Origin: Methanosaeta sp. PtaU1.Bin060
GTDB lineage: Archaea; Halobacteriota; Methanosarcinia; Methanotrichales; Methanotrichaceae
NCBI GenBank assembly: GCA_002067365.1
Contig: MVRK01000041.1
Location: 1-39,008, forward strand
Direction of reading: 5' to 3'
DNA length: 39,008 nucleotides
Part shown: positions 1 through 7,949 of the stretch, in pieces
Position numbering within the stretch: the stretch's first letter is position 1
Layout: each line of letters opens with the position of its first letter
The notes under the pieces: generated by a model
Seen by the model: only the letters and a program-made list of their open reading frames with translations
Database searches by the model: none
What the model was told of the DNA's origin: nothing
Translations under genes and position numbers: made by a program

Positions 1-139
1 TGCCAGCCAAATACCGTCGGAGGATACGCCAAATCAAGATATAGGTCCAGCCAGATTCTGCTGATGCCAGATCTGCAGATCAGAGGAGAGTCAGCTATAT
101 CTATTCGTAAGGTTCTCCACAGCAGAGAGGAGTTGTGCG

Positions 140-805
140 ATGATCAAGCGTTGCCCTCAGCACGGGTTCTTCAGAGGAGAGCATTGTGAGTGTGGCTCCG
201 CAGGCCAGCTGCTTCTTGACGAGGCCAAGACAGAGCAGCTAGGGCGGCTCGTGGCAGGGGGTCTCAGGCATTTTCCAGATGACCTCGGCCTGGCCATGGA
301 CTCCAGGGGATGGGTGAGCCTCACGAGGCTGGCTGAAGTGGTCATGAGCAGGCACCGCTGGGCCAGCAAAGACCTGCTGATCGCCCTTGTCCAGTCCGAT
401 CCCAAACACAGATACGAGATCAGCGATGACAAGATCAGGGCCAGGTACGGCCACTCAGTTGACGTGGAGTTGGACCACCCGATGAATATGCATCCCAAGC
501 TCTTCTATGGCGCGAGCGAGGAGGAGGCAGACCGTATCCTGGAGATAGGCCTCAAGTCCGCCTCCCAAAGGTACGTCCACCTCTCGACGACGCCCGAGAA
601 GGCATGGCACGTTGCAACATTTCGCACGGGAAACCCCAGGGTCATCCAGGCTGACGCCGAGGCTGCCCAGAGAGAGGGCGTGAAGATGATGATCGTCAAT
701 GACGACATAGTCATCTCGGAGATGATCCCTCCAATCTTCCTTCGCATCCTCTCCGCCAAGGATATCCCTAAAAAGGAAGGGTCCGGCGAGGGAAGACCGG
801 ATTAG
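140..805 (+). CDS. kptA: RNA 2'-phosphotransferase (Tpt1/KptA family)
   Basis: This 221-residue protein belongs to the Tpt1/KptA family, which transfers the 2'-phosphate left at RNA ligation junctions to NAD+, giving ADP-ribose cyclic phosphate and nicotinamide. Family landmarks are visible in order: GGLRHFPDDLGL with the early Arg-His pair, RARYGHS (the IRAxxGHS motif), LFYGASEEEADRIL (the LYxGTS region), HLSTT and a C-terminal VISEMIPPIFL. The N-terminus carries Cys5, His8, Cys16 and Cys18, which look like the small zinc site common in archaeal members. A GAGGAG ribosome binding site lies 8 nt before the ATG. It is convergent with the next gene. The family assignment is secure; its physiological RNA substrate in archaea is not known. 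Confidence 0.93.
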   Translation: MIKRCPQHGFFRGEHCECGSAGQLLLDEAKTEQLGRLVAGGLRHFPDDLGLAMDSRGWVSLTRLAEVVMSRHRWASKDLLIALVQSDPKHRYEISDDKIRARYGHSVDVELDHPMNMHPKLFYGASEEEADRILEIGLKSASQRYVHLSTTPEKAWHVATFRTGNPRVIQADAEAAQREGVKMMIVNDDIVISEMIPPIFLRILSAKDIPKKEGSGEGRPD

Positions 806-875
806 TCCAAAATTCGGTTTTTGGATAAGGCCGGATGGGAGCATCGCAGACTGCGGGCCCTGGCAGCAAGCCAAG

Positions 876-1493
876 CTAGCGCCCAAAGCGCCTGTTCCTT
901 CGCTGGCAGTCCCTGATGGCTCTCAGGAAGTCTATTTTTCTGATCGCGGGCCAGTTGACATCTGTGAAATACAGCTCTGAATAGGCTGCCTGCCAGATCA
1001 TGAAGTCGCTGAGCTGCTTGCCGCCCGCCCTGATCACCATGTCGGGCTTCAGGCTGAACCTCAGGCAGGATTCAATCGCCTCTTCGTCTATCTCCTCAGG
1101 CTCAAGAGCGCCTTTTTCAACCTCGTACAGAAGCTTCCTGAATGCCTCAAGGACCTCTTCTTTGCCGCCGCACCCAAGAGAGATCGCCATCCTGATGCAC
1201 CCATTCCCACCCAATCCCATCATCCTCACCCCATCTCTGGTGTGAAGGCTGATCTCTGCGGGCGACTGGGAGAGAACAGATAGGATGCTTTCGTAGATCT
1301 CAGGGGCCTCGTCATCGATGTGAAGCACCAGTGAGCCCAGACCCAGGGACGCGCTCCATTCCAGGAGGTCCCGCACACGCAAAATGCCGTCCTCGTCTAG
1401 ATCCTCTGAGCCGAGGACGACTGCAACGCATCCAGGCAGGCTGCTTTTTGAGATCTGAGCCTCGAGAAGTCGTTCATACAGGTGGTGAAGCAT
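876..1493 (-). CDS. Divergent cis-prenyltransferase (UppS/NgBR-like) subunit
   Basis: The C-terminal half is clearly of the undecaprenyl/polyprenyl diphosphate synthase family: PDMVIRAGGKQLSDFMIWQ followed by AYSELYFTDVNWP and ending RNRRFGR. The N-terminal half has the spacing of the fold (AVVLGSEDLDEDG, then LEWSASLGLGSLVLHI) but lacks the DGNGRWA motif, whose Asp holds the magnesium-diphosphate of the allylic primer. At 205 residues it is shorter than active enzymes (about 240-300). Loss of the first motif with retention of the C-terminal RxG end resembles the non-catalytic partner subunits (NgBR/Nus1) of heteromeric cis-prenyltransferases, which are also known in methanogens. It is divergent from the DUF92 gene with 64 bp between starts. 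Family is confident; the regulatory-subunit role is inferred. Confidence 0.82.
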   Translation of the reverse strand: MLHHLYERLLEAQISKSSLPGCVAVVLGSEDLDEDGILRVRDLLEWSASLGLGSLVLHIDDEAPEIYESILSVLSQSPAEISLHTRDGVRMMGLGGNGCIRMAISLGCGGKEEVLEAFRKLLYEVEKGALEPEEIDEEAIESCLRFSLKPDMVIRAGGKQLSDFMIWQAAYSELYFTDVNWPAIRKIDFLRAIRDCQRRNRRFGR

Positions 1494-1557
1494 GGCGATC
1501 TCTGAATTGTTCCTCTAAGGCAAAGTATTTTTGCGGTGGGAGAGGTCTAGGTAGCTG

Positions 1558-2763
1558 ATGCGCAGGGAAGAACTCGCCCGCATGGCCATCGGGATGATGG
1601 CGCTGCTGCTGCCCTATGCTGGAGCCTTCACAGCTCTGCCGCTGGCGGTCATATTCATCCTGGACCCAGGCTCTCGCATGCTATCTGCAGCCATTGCCAT
1701 GCTCCTTGTCATGAGGCCGGCGCTCAGCGTGACGCACATCAACCTTCCGCTCTACGCCATAGCCATCTCCATTGTGGCCTCCACATTTGCACCCCTGGCA
1801 TTCAAGAAGTTCGATGTTCTGGCAGGGAGCATCATCTACCTCATGATCACTGTGGCCCTGGGCTATCCCATCGCTGCCGCGATCTCCGCGGGAGGGCTTT
1901 CGCCCGAGAGGATCCTTTTTCTTTCGCTCCTCGGCGGCCTTTCAGGCGCTTTTCTGCACCACGTCTCGAAGGAGCGCGACTTCACTGTTCCCTTCGGGAC
2001 TGCGATGGTGATATGGCTCTTCTCCTTTGATTACCCCCTGCCCGATCTGCAGCGCATCCTGCTCATATGCATCTTCGCCCTGGTTCTGGGCATCGGGGCC
2101 TACTGGGCCAGAGCAGCAGACTCCGACGCCGTCCTGAGCGAGACCATCATCTGCCTTCTGGTCATCCTCTTCGGAGGGCTGACCTGGTTCCTGCTTCTGC
2201 TGGCCTTCTACCTTCTCGGCGGGGCCTTCACGCACTACGGATACGCCCGCAAGAACAAGCTCGGGATCGCCCAGTCGCGGGGAGGAAGGCGGGGTTACAA
2301 GAATGTCTACAGCAACAGCCTCGTGCCCCTTATCATGGCCATCTGCTACGGGGTTTATGGGGGCGATATATTCGTCTATGCCTTCATAGGCTCCGTGGCG
2401 ACTGCCAACGGCGACACCCTGGCAAGCGAGATCGGCCAGACCAGCAGATCCAATCCGAGGATGATCACGACCATGAGGGAGACGGAGGCCGGAGTAGACG
2501 GCGGCGTCACTCCGCTGGGCGAGGCAGCGTCGCTGGCCGGGTCCCTCGTCATCGGCTTGCTCGCCACGGGCACCGGCATGATAGGGACCATGGGAATAGC
2601 CGTGGGCACCCTTGGCGGATTCCTCGGCACCAACTTTGATTCGCTCCTCGGAGCAACTATGCAGAGGAGGGGACTCTTGAGCAACAGCGGTGTGAACCTG
2701 GTGGCGACGGCATTCGGCGCTCTGGTGGGCGGCCTCCTCTGGTACATCCTTCAGCAGATCTAG
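1558..2763 (+). CDS. DUF92/TIGR00297 family integral membrane protein
   Basis: A 401-residue protein dominated by hydrophobic segments, with roughly ten or more predicted membrane helices. The most conserved part of the family is in the C-terminal half: ATANGDTLASEIGQ, then EAGVDGGVTPLGEAASLAGS and GTLGGFLGTNFDSLLGA. DUF92 includes the plant phytyl-phosphate kinase VTE6, so a role in phosphorylating an isoprenyl phosphate is plausible, and the neighbouring cis-prenyltransferase-like gene fits isoprenoid metabolism. That link is inference; no archaeal biochemistry can be read from the sequence. It is followed by aroE after 7 bp, so the two are probably co-transcribed. Confidence 0.85.
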   Translation: MRREELARMAIGMMALLLPYAGAFTALPLAVIFILDPGSRMLSAAIAMLLVMRPALSVTHINLPLYAIAISIVASTFAPLAFKKFDVLAGSIIYLMITVALGYPIAAAISAGGLSPERILFLSLLGGLSGAFLHHVSKERDFTVPFGTAMVIWLFSFDYPLPDLQRILLICIFALVLGIGAYWARAADSDAVLSETIICLLVILFGGLTWFLLLLAFYLLGGAFTHYGYARKNKLGIAQSRGGRRGYKNVYSNSLVPLIMAICYGVYGGDIFVYAFIGSVATANGDTLASEIGQTSRSNPRMITTMRETEAGVDGGVTPLGEAASLAGSLVIGLLATGTGMIGTMGIAVGTLGGFLGTNFDSLLGATMQRRGLLSNSGVNLVATAFGALVGGLLWYILQQI

Positions 2764-2770
2764 GTGGAAA

Positions 2771-3592
2771 ATGAGCTCAGCTCTCATGAGAATCTACGGG
2801 ATCTTCGGATCGCCCATCGAGCACAGCCTCTCCCCGGCTATGCAGAATGCGGCCTTCGGGGCGCTGGGATTGAACGCCTGCTACCATGCCTTCTGCGTGA
2901 GACAGGAGAGCCTGAAGGATGCGATCCTCGGGGCGAAGGCTATGGGATTTGGCGGCCTGAACCTGACGATACCCCTGAAGGAGAAGGCTCTGGAGATCGT
3001 GGAGCCCGACGCGCTCGCGAGAGAGATCGGTGCCGTGAACACAGTCTCCTTTCGCGATGGCATAGCAGGGCATAACACTGACGGGGTCGGCGCTCTCCTG
3101 GCGCTGAAAGCCTCGGGTGTTGATGTGAGGGGACGAAGCGTCCTCATCATCGGAGCCGGCGGAGCTGCCAGGGCGATTGCCTATACCTTTGCAGGGGAGG
3201 GGGCCAGGATTTCCATCGCGAACCGCAGCCCAAGGCGTGCTTCGGAGCTTGCTGCGAGCGTGGGCGGGGCGGGGCACGGCCTTGATGATCTGGAGGTGCT
3301 CGTTCCCTCGGCAGATGTGGTGATAAACGCCACATCTGTCGGCATGAATGAGGGCGATCCCAGGCTCTTAGAGGGCAGGCTGCTGCAAAAGGACCAGGCG
3401 GTCTTCGATATAGTTTACAACAGGGAGACTGAGCTCTTGAAGGATGCCCGAGAGGCAGGGGCTGTGGCAGTTGACGGCTTGATGATGCTCGTCTATCAGG
3501 GAGCGAAGGCGCTGGAGATCTGGACGGGAGAAAGGGCGCCTGTGGAAGTGATGGAGAGGGCAGTGCGAGAGGGGCTGGGTGCGAGAAGATGA
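2771..3592 (+). CDS. aroE: Shikimate dehydrogenase
   Basis: AroE reduces 3-dehydroshikimate to shikimate with NADPH in the cytosolic shikimate pathway. The 273 residues show the substrate-binding start GIFGSPIEHSLSPAMQNAAF, the catalytic region GLNLTIPLKEKAL (the NVTxPxK motif, with Leu for Val), the GHNTDGVGALLAL motif, the dinucleotide loop IIGAGGAARAIAYTF and the NR-S-R element that favours NADP. The C-terminal MLVYQGAKALEIWTG segment is also typical. The ATG at the stated start has an AGGTGG site 4 nt upstream; an internal ATG 15 nt later is possible. Its last codons overlap tyrA (ATGA), consistent with coupled expression of aromatic amino acid genes. Confidence 0.95.
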   Translation: MSSALMRIYGIFGSPIEHSLSPAMQNAAFGALGLNACYHAFCVRQESLKDAILGAKAMGFGGLNLTIPLKEKALEIVEPDALAREIGAVNTVSFRDGIAGHNTDGVGALLALKASGVDVRGRSVLIIGAGGAARAIAYTFAGEGARISIANRSPRRASELAASVGGAGHGLDDLEVLVPSADVVINATSVGMNEGDPRLLEGRLLQKDQAVFDIVYNRETELLKDAREAGAVAVDGLMMLVYQGAKALEIWTGERAPVEVMERAVREGLGARR

Positions 3593-4488
3593 CGCGAATG
3601 CTGATAATTGGAGGGACGGGCGAGACAGGCTCGTGGTTTGCCAGGTACTTCAGAAAGAGGGGCTTCGACGTCTCAGTCTGGGGGCCAAGCGGGAAGAGCG
3701 ACGTTGCTGCGGCGCTTGGCGTTCGCTTCGCCAGCGACCTGATGCAGGAGGTGGAGCAAAGCGATGTGGTCCTGGTGAGCGTTCCCATCGAGAGGACTGT
3801 GGAGGTCATAAGGGATGTAGCGCCCCACATGCGTTCAGGCAGCCTGCTGATGGATGTGACATCCCTCAAGGCAGAGCCCATGAAGGCCATGAGGACCTAT
3901 GCACCTGAGGGGGTCGAGATCATTGGGACTCATCCGATGTTCGGGCCGACTATGCCCTCCCTTCGGGGCCAGACCATCATCCTCACGCCTGCTTGGCGCG
4001 GACGCTGGCTTTCAGCTATGCGATCTTTGTTCGAGGAGGATGGCGCACACATAGAGATCCTGGATGCAGATGAGCACGATGAGATCATGGCAGTGGTACA
4101 GGCGCTCACGCATTTCGCCTACATCTCCATCGGGGCCACTCTGAGGATGCTCAACTTCGATGTCGAGAGGTCGAGGAGGTTCATGTCGCCCGTCTATGAG
4201 ATAATGATCGACTTCGTGGGCCGCATCCTCGACCAGAGTCCTGAGCTTTACGCATCCATCCAGATGAACCCGAAGGCATTAGCAGTGCGCAGGACATTCA
4301 TCGCAGAGTGCATGCGCTTGAGCGAGCGCGCCGAGCTGGGCGATCTGGTGGGGTTCAAGCAGATCATGGCTCAGGCTGCAGAGCACTTCGGCGACACGCA
4401 TGCGGCTCTGGAGAGGTCGGACAGGATGATAAACAGGAGGATCTGCGAGGAGAAGCGCGTTAATGCGAGCTTGATGAGCGATGATTGA
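3589..4488 (+). CDS. tyrA: Prephenate dehydrogenase
   Basis: TyrA oxidatively decarboxylates prephenate to 4-hydroxyphenylpyruvate on the way to tyrosine. The 299-residue protein starts with a Rossmann fold (MLIIGGTGETGSWFARYF), has DVVLVSVPIERT in the nucleotide-binding domain, and then the family motif GTHPMFGPTMPSLRGQ with the substrate-binding His. The helical C-terminal dimerisation domain contains VVQALTHFAYISIG. No fused chorismate mutase is present. The start overlaps the aroE stop by four bases (ATGA), so translation is probably coupled. NAD versus NADP preference cannot be decided from the sequence. Confidence 0.93.
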   Translation: MTRMLIIGGTGETGSWFARYFRKRGFDVSVWGPSGKSDVAAALGVRFASDLMQEVEQSDVVLVSVPIERTVEVIRDVAPHMRSGSLLMDVTSLKAEPMKAMRTYAPEGVEIIGTHPMFGPTMPSLRGQTIILTPAWRGRWLSAMRSLFEEDGAHIEILDADEHDEIMAVVQALTHFAYISIGATLRMLNFDVERSRRFMSPVYEIMIDFVGRILDQSPELYASIQMNPKALAVRRTFIAECMRLSERAELGDLVGFKQIMAQAAEHFGDTHAALERSDRMINRRICEEKRVNASLMSDD

Positions 4489-4550
4489 GTGGGCGACGAT
4501 GATAGCCCCCCCCGCCCTCAGTTGGGCCCATGATGGTACTGCCCGCCATT

Positions 4551-4562
4551 ACATTTAAATAG
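4551..4562 (+). promoter_or_regulatory. Archaeal TATA box for the cold-shock gene
   Basis: The A+T-rich element cattTAAATA sits in an otherwise GC-rich gap, about 36-46 nt before the cold-shock ATG. It would place the transcription start near 4583-4587, leaving a short leader that contains the TGAGGA ribosome binding site. Assignment is by pattern and spacing only. Confidence 0.5.
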
Positions 4563-4597
4563 ACGATTATAAGAGTAAACATCACTGAGGAATCAGA

Positions 4598-4792
4598 ATG
4601 GTAACCGGAACAGTAAAGTTCTTCAATAGAACCAAGCGCTTTGGGTTCATTGCAGGCGACGACGGAAAGGATTATTTTGTTCATGCAACCGGCCTCTTGC
4701 CGGATGTTACGATCACCGAGGGAGATAAGGTAAGCTTTGATGTGGTCGAGGGCGAGAAGGGCCCGAAGGCAGATAAAGTCAAAAAAGAGTAG
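4598..4792 (+). CDS. csp: Cold-shock domain protein (CspA family)
   Basis: A 64-residue single-domain cold-shock protein that binds single-stranded RNA/DNA and acts as an RNA chaperone. It matches the family almost end to end: MVTGTVKFFN, the RNP1 motif KRFGFIAG, the RNP2 motif DYFVHA and the closing GDKVSFDVVEGEKGPKA. Aromatic residues of the nucleic-acid face are present. A TGAGGA ribosome binding site lies about 8 nt before the ATG and a TATA box lies upstream, so it is a single-gene transcription unit. CspA proteins are patchily distributed in archaea and are usually viewed as acquired from bacteria; base composition here gives no clear sign of a recent transfer. Confidence 0.95.
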   Translation: MVTGTVKFFNRTKRFGFIAGDDGKDYFVHATGLLPDVTITEGDKVSFDVVEGEKGPKADKVKKE

Positions 4793-5029
4793 ATTTCCAA
4801 AAAAAAGAACAGATTTCTATAACCAGAGAGCATAAAGCGACTCTAGAGGCGCAGGGCTAGATACTCTGGCCTGCTCTTTGATTTTTCGGAAAAAGTAGTC
4901 CGCCGCTGATTTAGATCGCTCTTATTCGTGGGATTTCATCGACTAAATGCGCCCGCCTGAGATTCAACATATGAATCAGATCAGGGGCATCTGGTAACGT
5001 CTAGAACTCCAGAGGAAATCTTCTGGATG

Positions 5030-5040
5030 ACAAAAAAAGA
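5030..5040 (-). terminator. Oligo-T terminator of the MC1 gene
   Basis: On the minus strand a run of seven T (5032-5038) follows the MC1 stop codon by about 40 nt. Archaeal RNA polymerase terminates at such U-tracts without needing a hairpin. Assignment is by pattern alone. Confidence 0.45.
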
Positions 5041-5077
5041 GCGCGAGTTTGCGCCGCCGCTGATAAGCCCGGAAGGC

Positions 5078-5350
5078 CTAGATCTCTTCCAGCTTCTCGA
5101 CGCCTACCTTTTTCACCTTGGGCTTCCAGATCTTATCCGGCATCCAGGCCGGCGCGCCTTTTGGCTTTTTGACTTGAACCCTTTCCCCAGTGAAGACATG
5201 GACCTTCTTCGTGCCGCGCTCCCTGAGCCTGATATCGGTGACGCCTCTATTGGCAGCCTTAAGAGCCGCCTGCCTTGGCTGCTTTCCTGTGAAAACACCT
5301 ATCTCATTGCCGTTCTTGTCCCGTAGGGCGAAATTCCGCGTCTCTGCCAT
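5078..5350 (-). CDS. mc1: Chromosomal protein MC1 (archaeal DNA-bending protein)
   Basis: The 90-residue product matches methanogen chromosomal protein MC1, a monomeric basic nucleoid protein that bends DNA sharply and protects it. Recognisable blocks are TRNFALRDKNGNE, GVFTGKQPRQAALKAANRG, RLRERGTKKVHVF and APAWMPDKIWKP. Compared with the best-known Methanosarcina form, the loop after AANRG is shortened by a few residues and the segment before PAWMP is rewritten, as seen in other MC1 variants. A strong AGGAGGGA site lies 6 nt before the ATG and a TATA element lies about 65 nt upstream, as expected for an abundant protein. MC1 is typical of Methanosarcinales/Methanotrichales and haloarchaea, which supports the taxonomic guess. 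Confidence 0.95.
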   Translation of the reverse strand: MAETRNFALRDKNGNEIGVFTGKQPRQAALKAANRGVTDIRLRERGTKKVHVFTGERVQVKKPKGAPAWMPDKIWKPKVKKVGVEKLEEI

Positions 5351-5410
5351 CTAGTCCCTCCTAAGGTTTCCTCTGAAACAAACTTCAATGGATCAATATT
5401 GTACCAAATA

Positions 5411-5424
5411 CCATTATATTAATT
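5411..5424 (-). promoter_or_regulatory. TATA box of the MC1 gene
   Basis: On the minus strand the element TTAATATAAT lies about 63-72 nt before the MC1 ATG. The implied start near 5388 leaves a leader of about 38 nt that ends in the strong ribosome binding site. Pattern-based. Confidence 0.5.
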
Positions 5425-5799
5425 TTATCCAGATGGAGGCAAAGGCCAGGGAAAAATCCCAGTTATTGCTAGGACGCCAGCGTCCCGAAATGCCAAGGCG
5501 AACTTTATGCGGATTTTGGGCGTTCAGCCCTAACCATTTTAATAATCGACGGCCGTTGTCACTATCGCAGAACCCGCCAGTCATTTCTCGGCACATATGT
5601 TGGGGATTGCGGCGATGGAAAATCATCAGGAGGATTCCGACCCACTTGATCAGGATCGCGAAGCTTGCGCAGAAAAAGGGCGAATTCAATAGGACCCTGA
5701 GCGCGCCCTCTTTTGGATGAGAATAAGCCCCGACGATTGTGGGATTGAGCATCGAATGATCTATATTTCCCCTTCATCGCGACTACCGCCATCTATCGA
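5425..5799. other. Non-coding gap between MC1 and the formate dehydrogenase operon
   Basis: This stretch of about 375 bp separates two divergently read units. Short open frames occur on both strands, but they overlap each other, lack credible ribosome binding sites and resemble no family I know, so I do not call them genes. No tRNA cloverleaf, long inverted repeat or array is evident. It probably holds upstream regulatory sequence for both neighbours. Confidence 0.5.
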
Positions 5800-5811
5800 A
5801 TTTTAAATATG
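5798..5811 (+). promoter_or_regulatory. Probable TATA box of the fdhA operon
   Basis: The element ttTTAAATAT (5801-5810) is the best archaeal TATA match before fdhA. It would start transcription near 5833 and give a leader of about 90 nt before the preferred ATG. The length leaves room for leader control, but no recognisable riboswitch is seen. Confidence 0.45.
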
Positions 5812-5921
5812 CGATCTTGCGGGCTAAAACTCTTGCGGACTCGACAAAGCAATCGACGCAATCTCTTTACATCCAAAAGCTTGTTATAGCATACAACGGC
5901 AATAAAACCACCGAGATATTC

Positions 5922-7949
5922 ATGGAAAAGGTTCACACCACCTGCATTTATTGTGGCTGTGGCTGCGGCCTATTTCTGCACGTGGAGAACAATCGCGTGA
6001 TAGGAGCATCCCCCTCGCCATTGCATCCCATGTCGAGGGGAAGGCTCTGCATCAAGGGATGGCTCGCAGGCGAGTTCGTGGGCCATCCAGAGAGGCTCAG
6101 GCATCCCCTTGTCAGGCAGAGAGAGATGTTCGTCCGCGTCCCGTGGGAGGAGGCTCTCTCTCTGACCGCCACAAGGCTGAAAGAGATCAGCCGCGAGTCT
6201 GGATCCGAATCAGTGGGCATCCTGACATCGGCCAAGGGCACGAACGAGGAGAACTACCTCTTCATGAAGCTTGCGCGCGCAGGGCTCAAGACCAACAATA
6301 TCGATCATGTCGCCAGGCTCTGTCATGCTCCTACAGTGGCTGGTCTGGGATATGCCTTCGGCAGCGGAGCCATGACAAATCCCATCTCCAGCCTGAAAGA
6401 GGCCGATGCCATACTCGTGGTCGGATCGAACACCACAGAGCAGCATCCCCTTATAGCATCATATATCCTGAAGGCGAGGGCCAGGGGTGCCGAGCTGATA
6501 GTTGCTGACCCGCGAAGGACTCAGATAGCGGACCTGGCCTCTATCTGGCTTGCCCCAAGGCCTGGCACCGACATCGCCTGGATAAACGCCCTGCAAAACT
6601 TCATCATCCAGGAGGGCCTGACAGATGAGGATTTCATCTCCACCAGGACAGAGGGCTTCGAGGCTGTTCGCCAGGCGGTCTCTGTTTGCACCAGGGAGCT
6701 GTCCGAGAGGGTCTCAGGCATCCCCGCGAAGGACCTGAAGGAGGCGGCCCTGGCCTTCGGATCAGCAGAGCGTGGGGCTGTTGTCTATGCGATGGGCATA
6801 ACCCAGCACGCCGCTGGGACAGACAACGTCCAGGCTCTGGCAAATCTCGTCCTGATGACGGGGAACATCGGCAGAGAGGGGACCGGCCTCTACCCTCTTC
6901 GGGGACATCAGAATGTGCAGGGCGCATGTGACATGGGGGCCCTGCCAGATCTCTACTCAGGATACCAGAAGGTCGATCTTGCGCGCGAGAAGTTCGCGGA
7001 GGCTTGGTCCACGAGCCTTCCTGAAGAGCCGGGGCAGACTGCCCTTGAGATGCTCGAATCCGCACTTGAGGGCAGGCTGAAGGGCCTCCTCATCGTCGGC
7101 GAGAACCCCATGATGAGCTATCCTGACCGGACCAGGATCAAGAAGGCGCTGGAGGCCCTTGAGTTCCTGGCGGTCTGCGAGATATTTCCCACAGAGACGA
7201 CTGATCTGGCGGATGTGATCCTTCCTGCTGCCTCCTTTGCTGAGAAGGACGGGACATTCACATCGACTGAGAGGCGCATCCAGCGTGTCCGACGGGCTGT
7301 ACCGCCGCCAGGGGAGGCCCGGGCAGAGTGGAAGGTGGCGCGCGATCTGCTGCGAAGGATGGGGGTTGCAGCTGACTACTCATCGGCAGCGGACGTCATG
7401 GACGAGATAGCGAGGGTGACTCCCATCTACGGCGGCGTTGCATATGATCGCCTGGACCTAAAAGGCCTTCAGTGGCCCTGCCCCTCAAGAGATCATCCCG
7501 GCACAGGCATCCTTCATTCTGAGAAGTTCTCGATCGGCCGCGCCCGGTTCAGGGCTGTGGAGCACTGCGAGCCCTTCGAGGCACCAGATGAGGAGTACCC
7601 ATTGATCCTCACAACAGGGCGAAGCCTCTATCATTTTCATACAGGGACGATGACTCGCAGGACATCGCTGCTGGAGCGCGAGGTGCTGCAGCCGACTGTC
7701 GAGATCAGCCCGGATGATGCGAAGCGGATGAACATCAGGAACGGCCAGCGCGTAGAGGTGGAGACCCGCAGGGGCAGCATCTGCCTGGAGGCGAGGGTGA
7801 CGCAGAATGTACCTGCGGGCACAATCTTCGTGCCCTTCCATTTCTGCGAGGCTGCGGCCAATGCGCTCACCGCCCAGGCATTGGACCCCAAGTCCAAGAT
7901 CCCAGAGCTGAAGGCCTCTGCAGCCAGGATCAGGAGGGCTAAAGGGTGA
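5922..7949 (+). CDS. fdhA: Formate dehydrogenase catalytic subunit (molybdopterin, Cys-type)
   Basis: This is the molybdopterin oxidoreductase subunit that interconverts formate and CO2. Counting from the ATG at 5922 (675 residues), the [4Fe-4S] ligands are Cys8, Cys11, Cys15 and Cys43 (CIYCGCGCG and GRLCIKG). The metal-ligand/catalytic pair is Cys134-His135 in VARLCHAPTV, so it is the cysteine rather than the selenocysteine form. Further family marks are GSGAMTNPIS, VVGSNTTEQHP, ADPRRT and, near the C-terminus, LTTGRSLYHFHTGTMT for the pterin dinucleotide. An in-frame extension to 5817 exists but precedes the conserved start and is probably leader sequence. The next gene begins inside its stop (GTGA). 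Unlike classical methanogen enzymes it has no adjacent F420-reducing FdhB. Confidence 0.93.
   Translation: MEKVHTTCIYCGCGCGLFLHVENNRVIGASPSPLHPMSRGRLCIKGWLAGEFVGHPERLRHPLVRQREMFVRVPWEEALSLTATRLKEISRESGSESVGILTSAKGTNEENYLFMKLARAGLKTNNIDHVARLCHAPTVAGLGYAFGSGAMTNPISSLKEADAILVVGSNTTEQHPLIASYILKARARGAELIVADPRRTQIADLASIWLAPRPGTDIAWINALQNFIIQEGLTDEDFISTRTEGFEAVRQAVSVCTRELSERVSGIPAKDLKEAALAFGSAERGAVVYAMGITQHAAGTDNVQALANLVLMTGNIGREGTGLYPLRGHQNVQGACDMGALPDLYSGYQKVDLAREKFAEAWSTSLPEEPGQTALEMLESALEGRLKGLLIVGENPMMSYPDRTRIKKALEALEFLAVCEIFPTETTDLADVILPAASFAEKDGTFTSTERRIQRVRRAVPPPGEARAEWKVARDLLRRMGVAADYSSAADVMDEIARVTPIYGGVAYDRLDLKGLQWPCPSRDHPGTGILHSEKFSIGRARFRAVEHCEPFEAPDEEYPLILTTGRSLYHFHTGTMTRRTSLLEREVLQPTVEISPDDAKRMNIRNGQRVEVETRRGSICLEARVTQNVPAGTIFVPFHFCEAAANALTAQALDPKSKIPELKASAARIRRAKG

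Noticed and set aside
1942-2787. Long minus-strand open frame opposite the DUF92 gene
   Set aside because: It is the GC-rich shadow of a well-supported membrane protein and its translation has no family-like pattern.
3147-3890. Minus-strand open frame of 247 codons across aroE and tyrA
   Set aside because: Proline/serine/arginine-rich low-complexity translation antisense to two certain genes.
5388-5752. Open frames on both strands in the gap before fdhA
   Set aside because: They overlap each other, lack ribosome binding sites and recognisable motifs, and one covers the MC1 promoter.
5817-5921. N-terminal extension of FdhA
   Set aside because: The conserved protein starts at the ATG at 5922; the extension has no homology pattern and would begin only a few bases after the TATA box.
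6210-6446. Possible selenocysteine FdhA
   Set aside because: The catalytic position in RLCHAPTV is an ordinary TGT cysteine codon and no in-frame TGA occurs in the gene.
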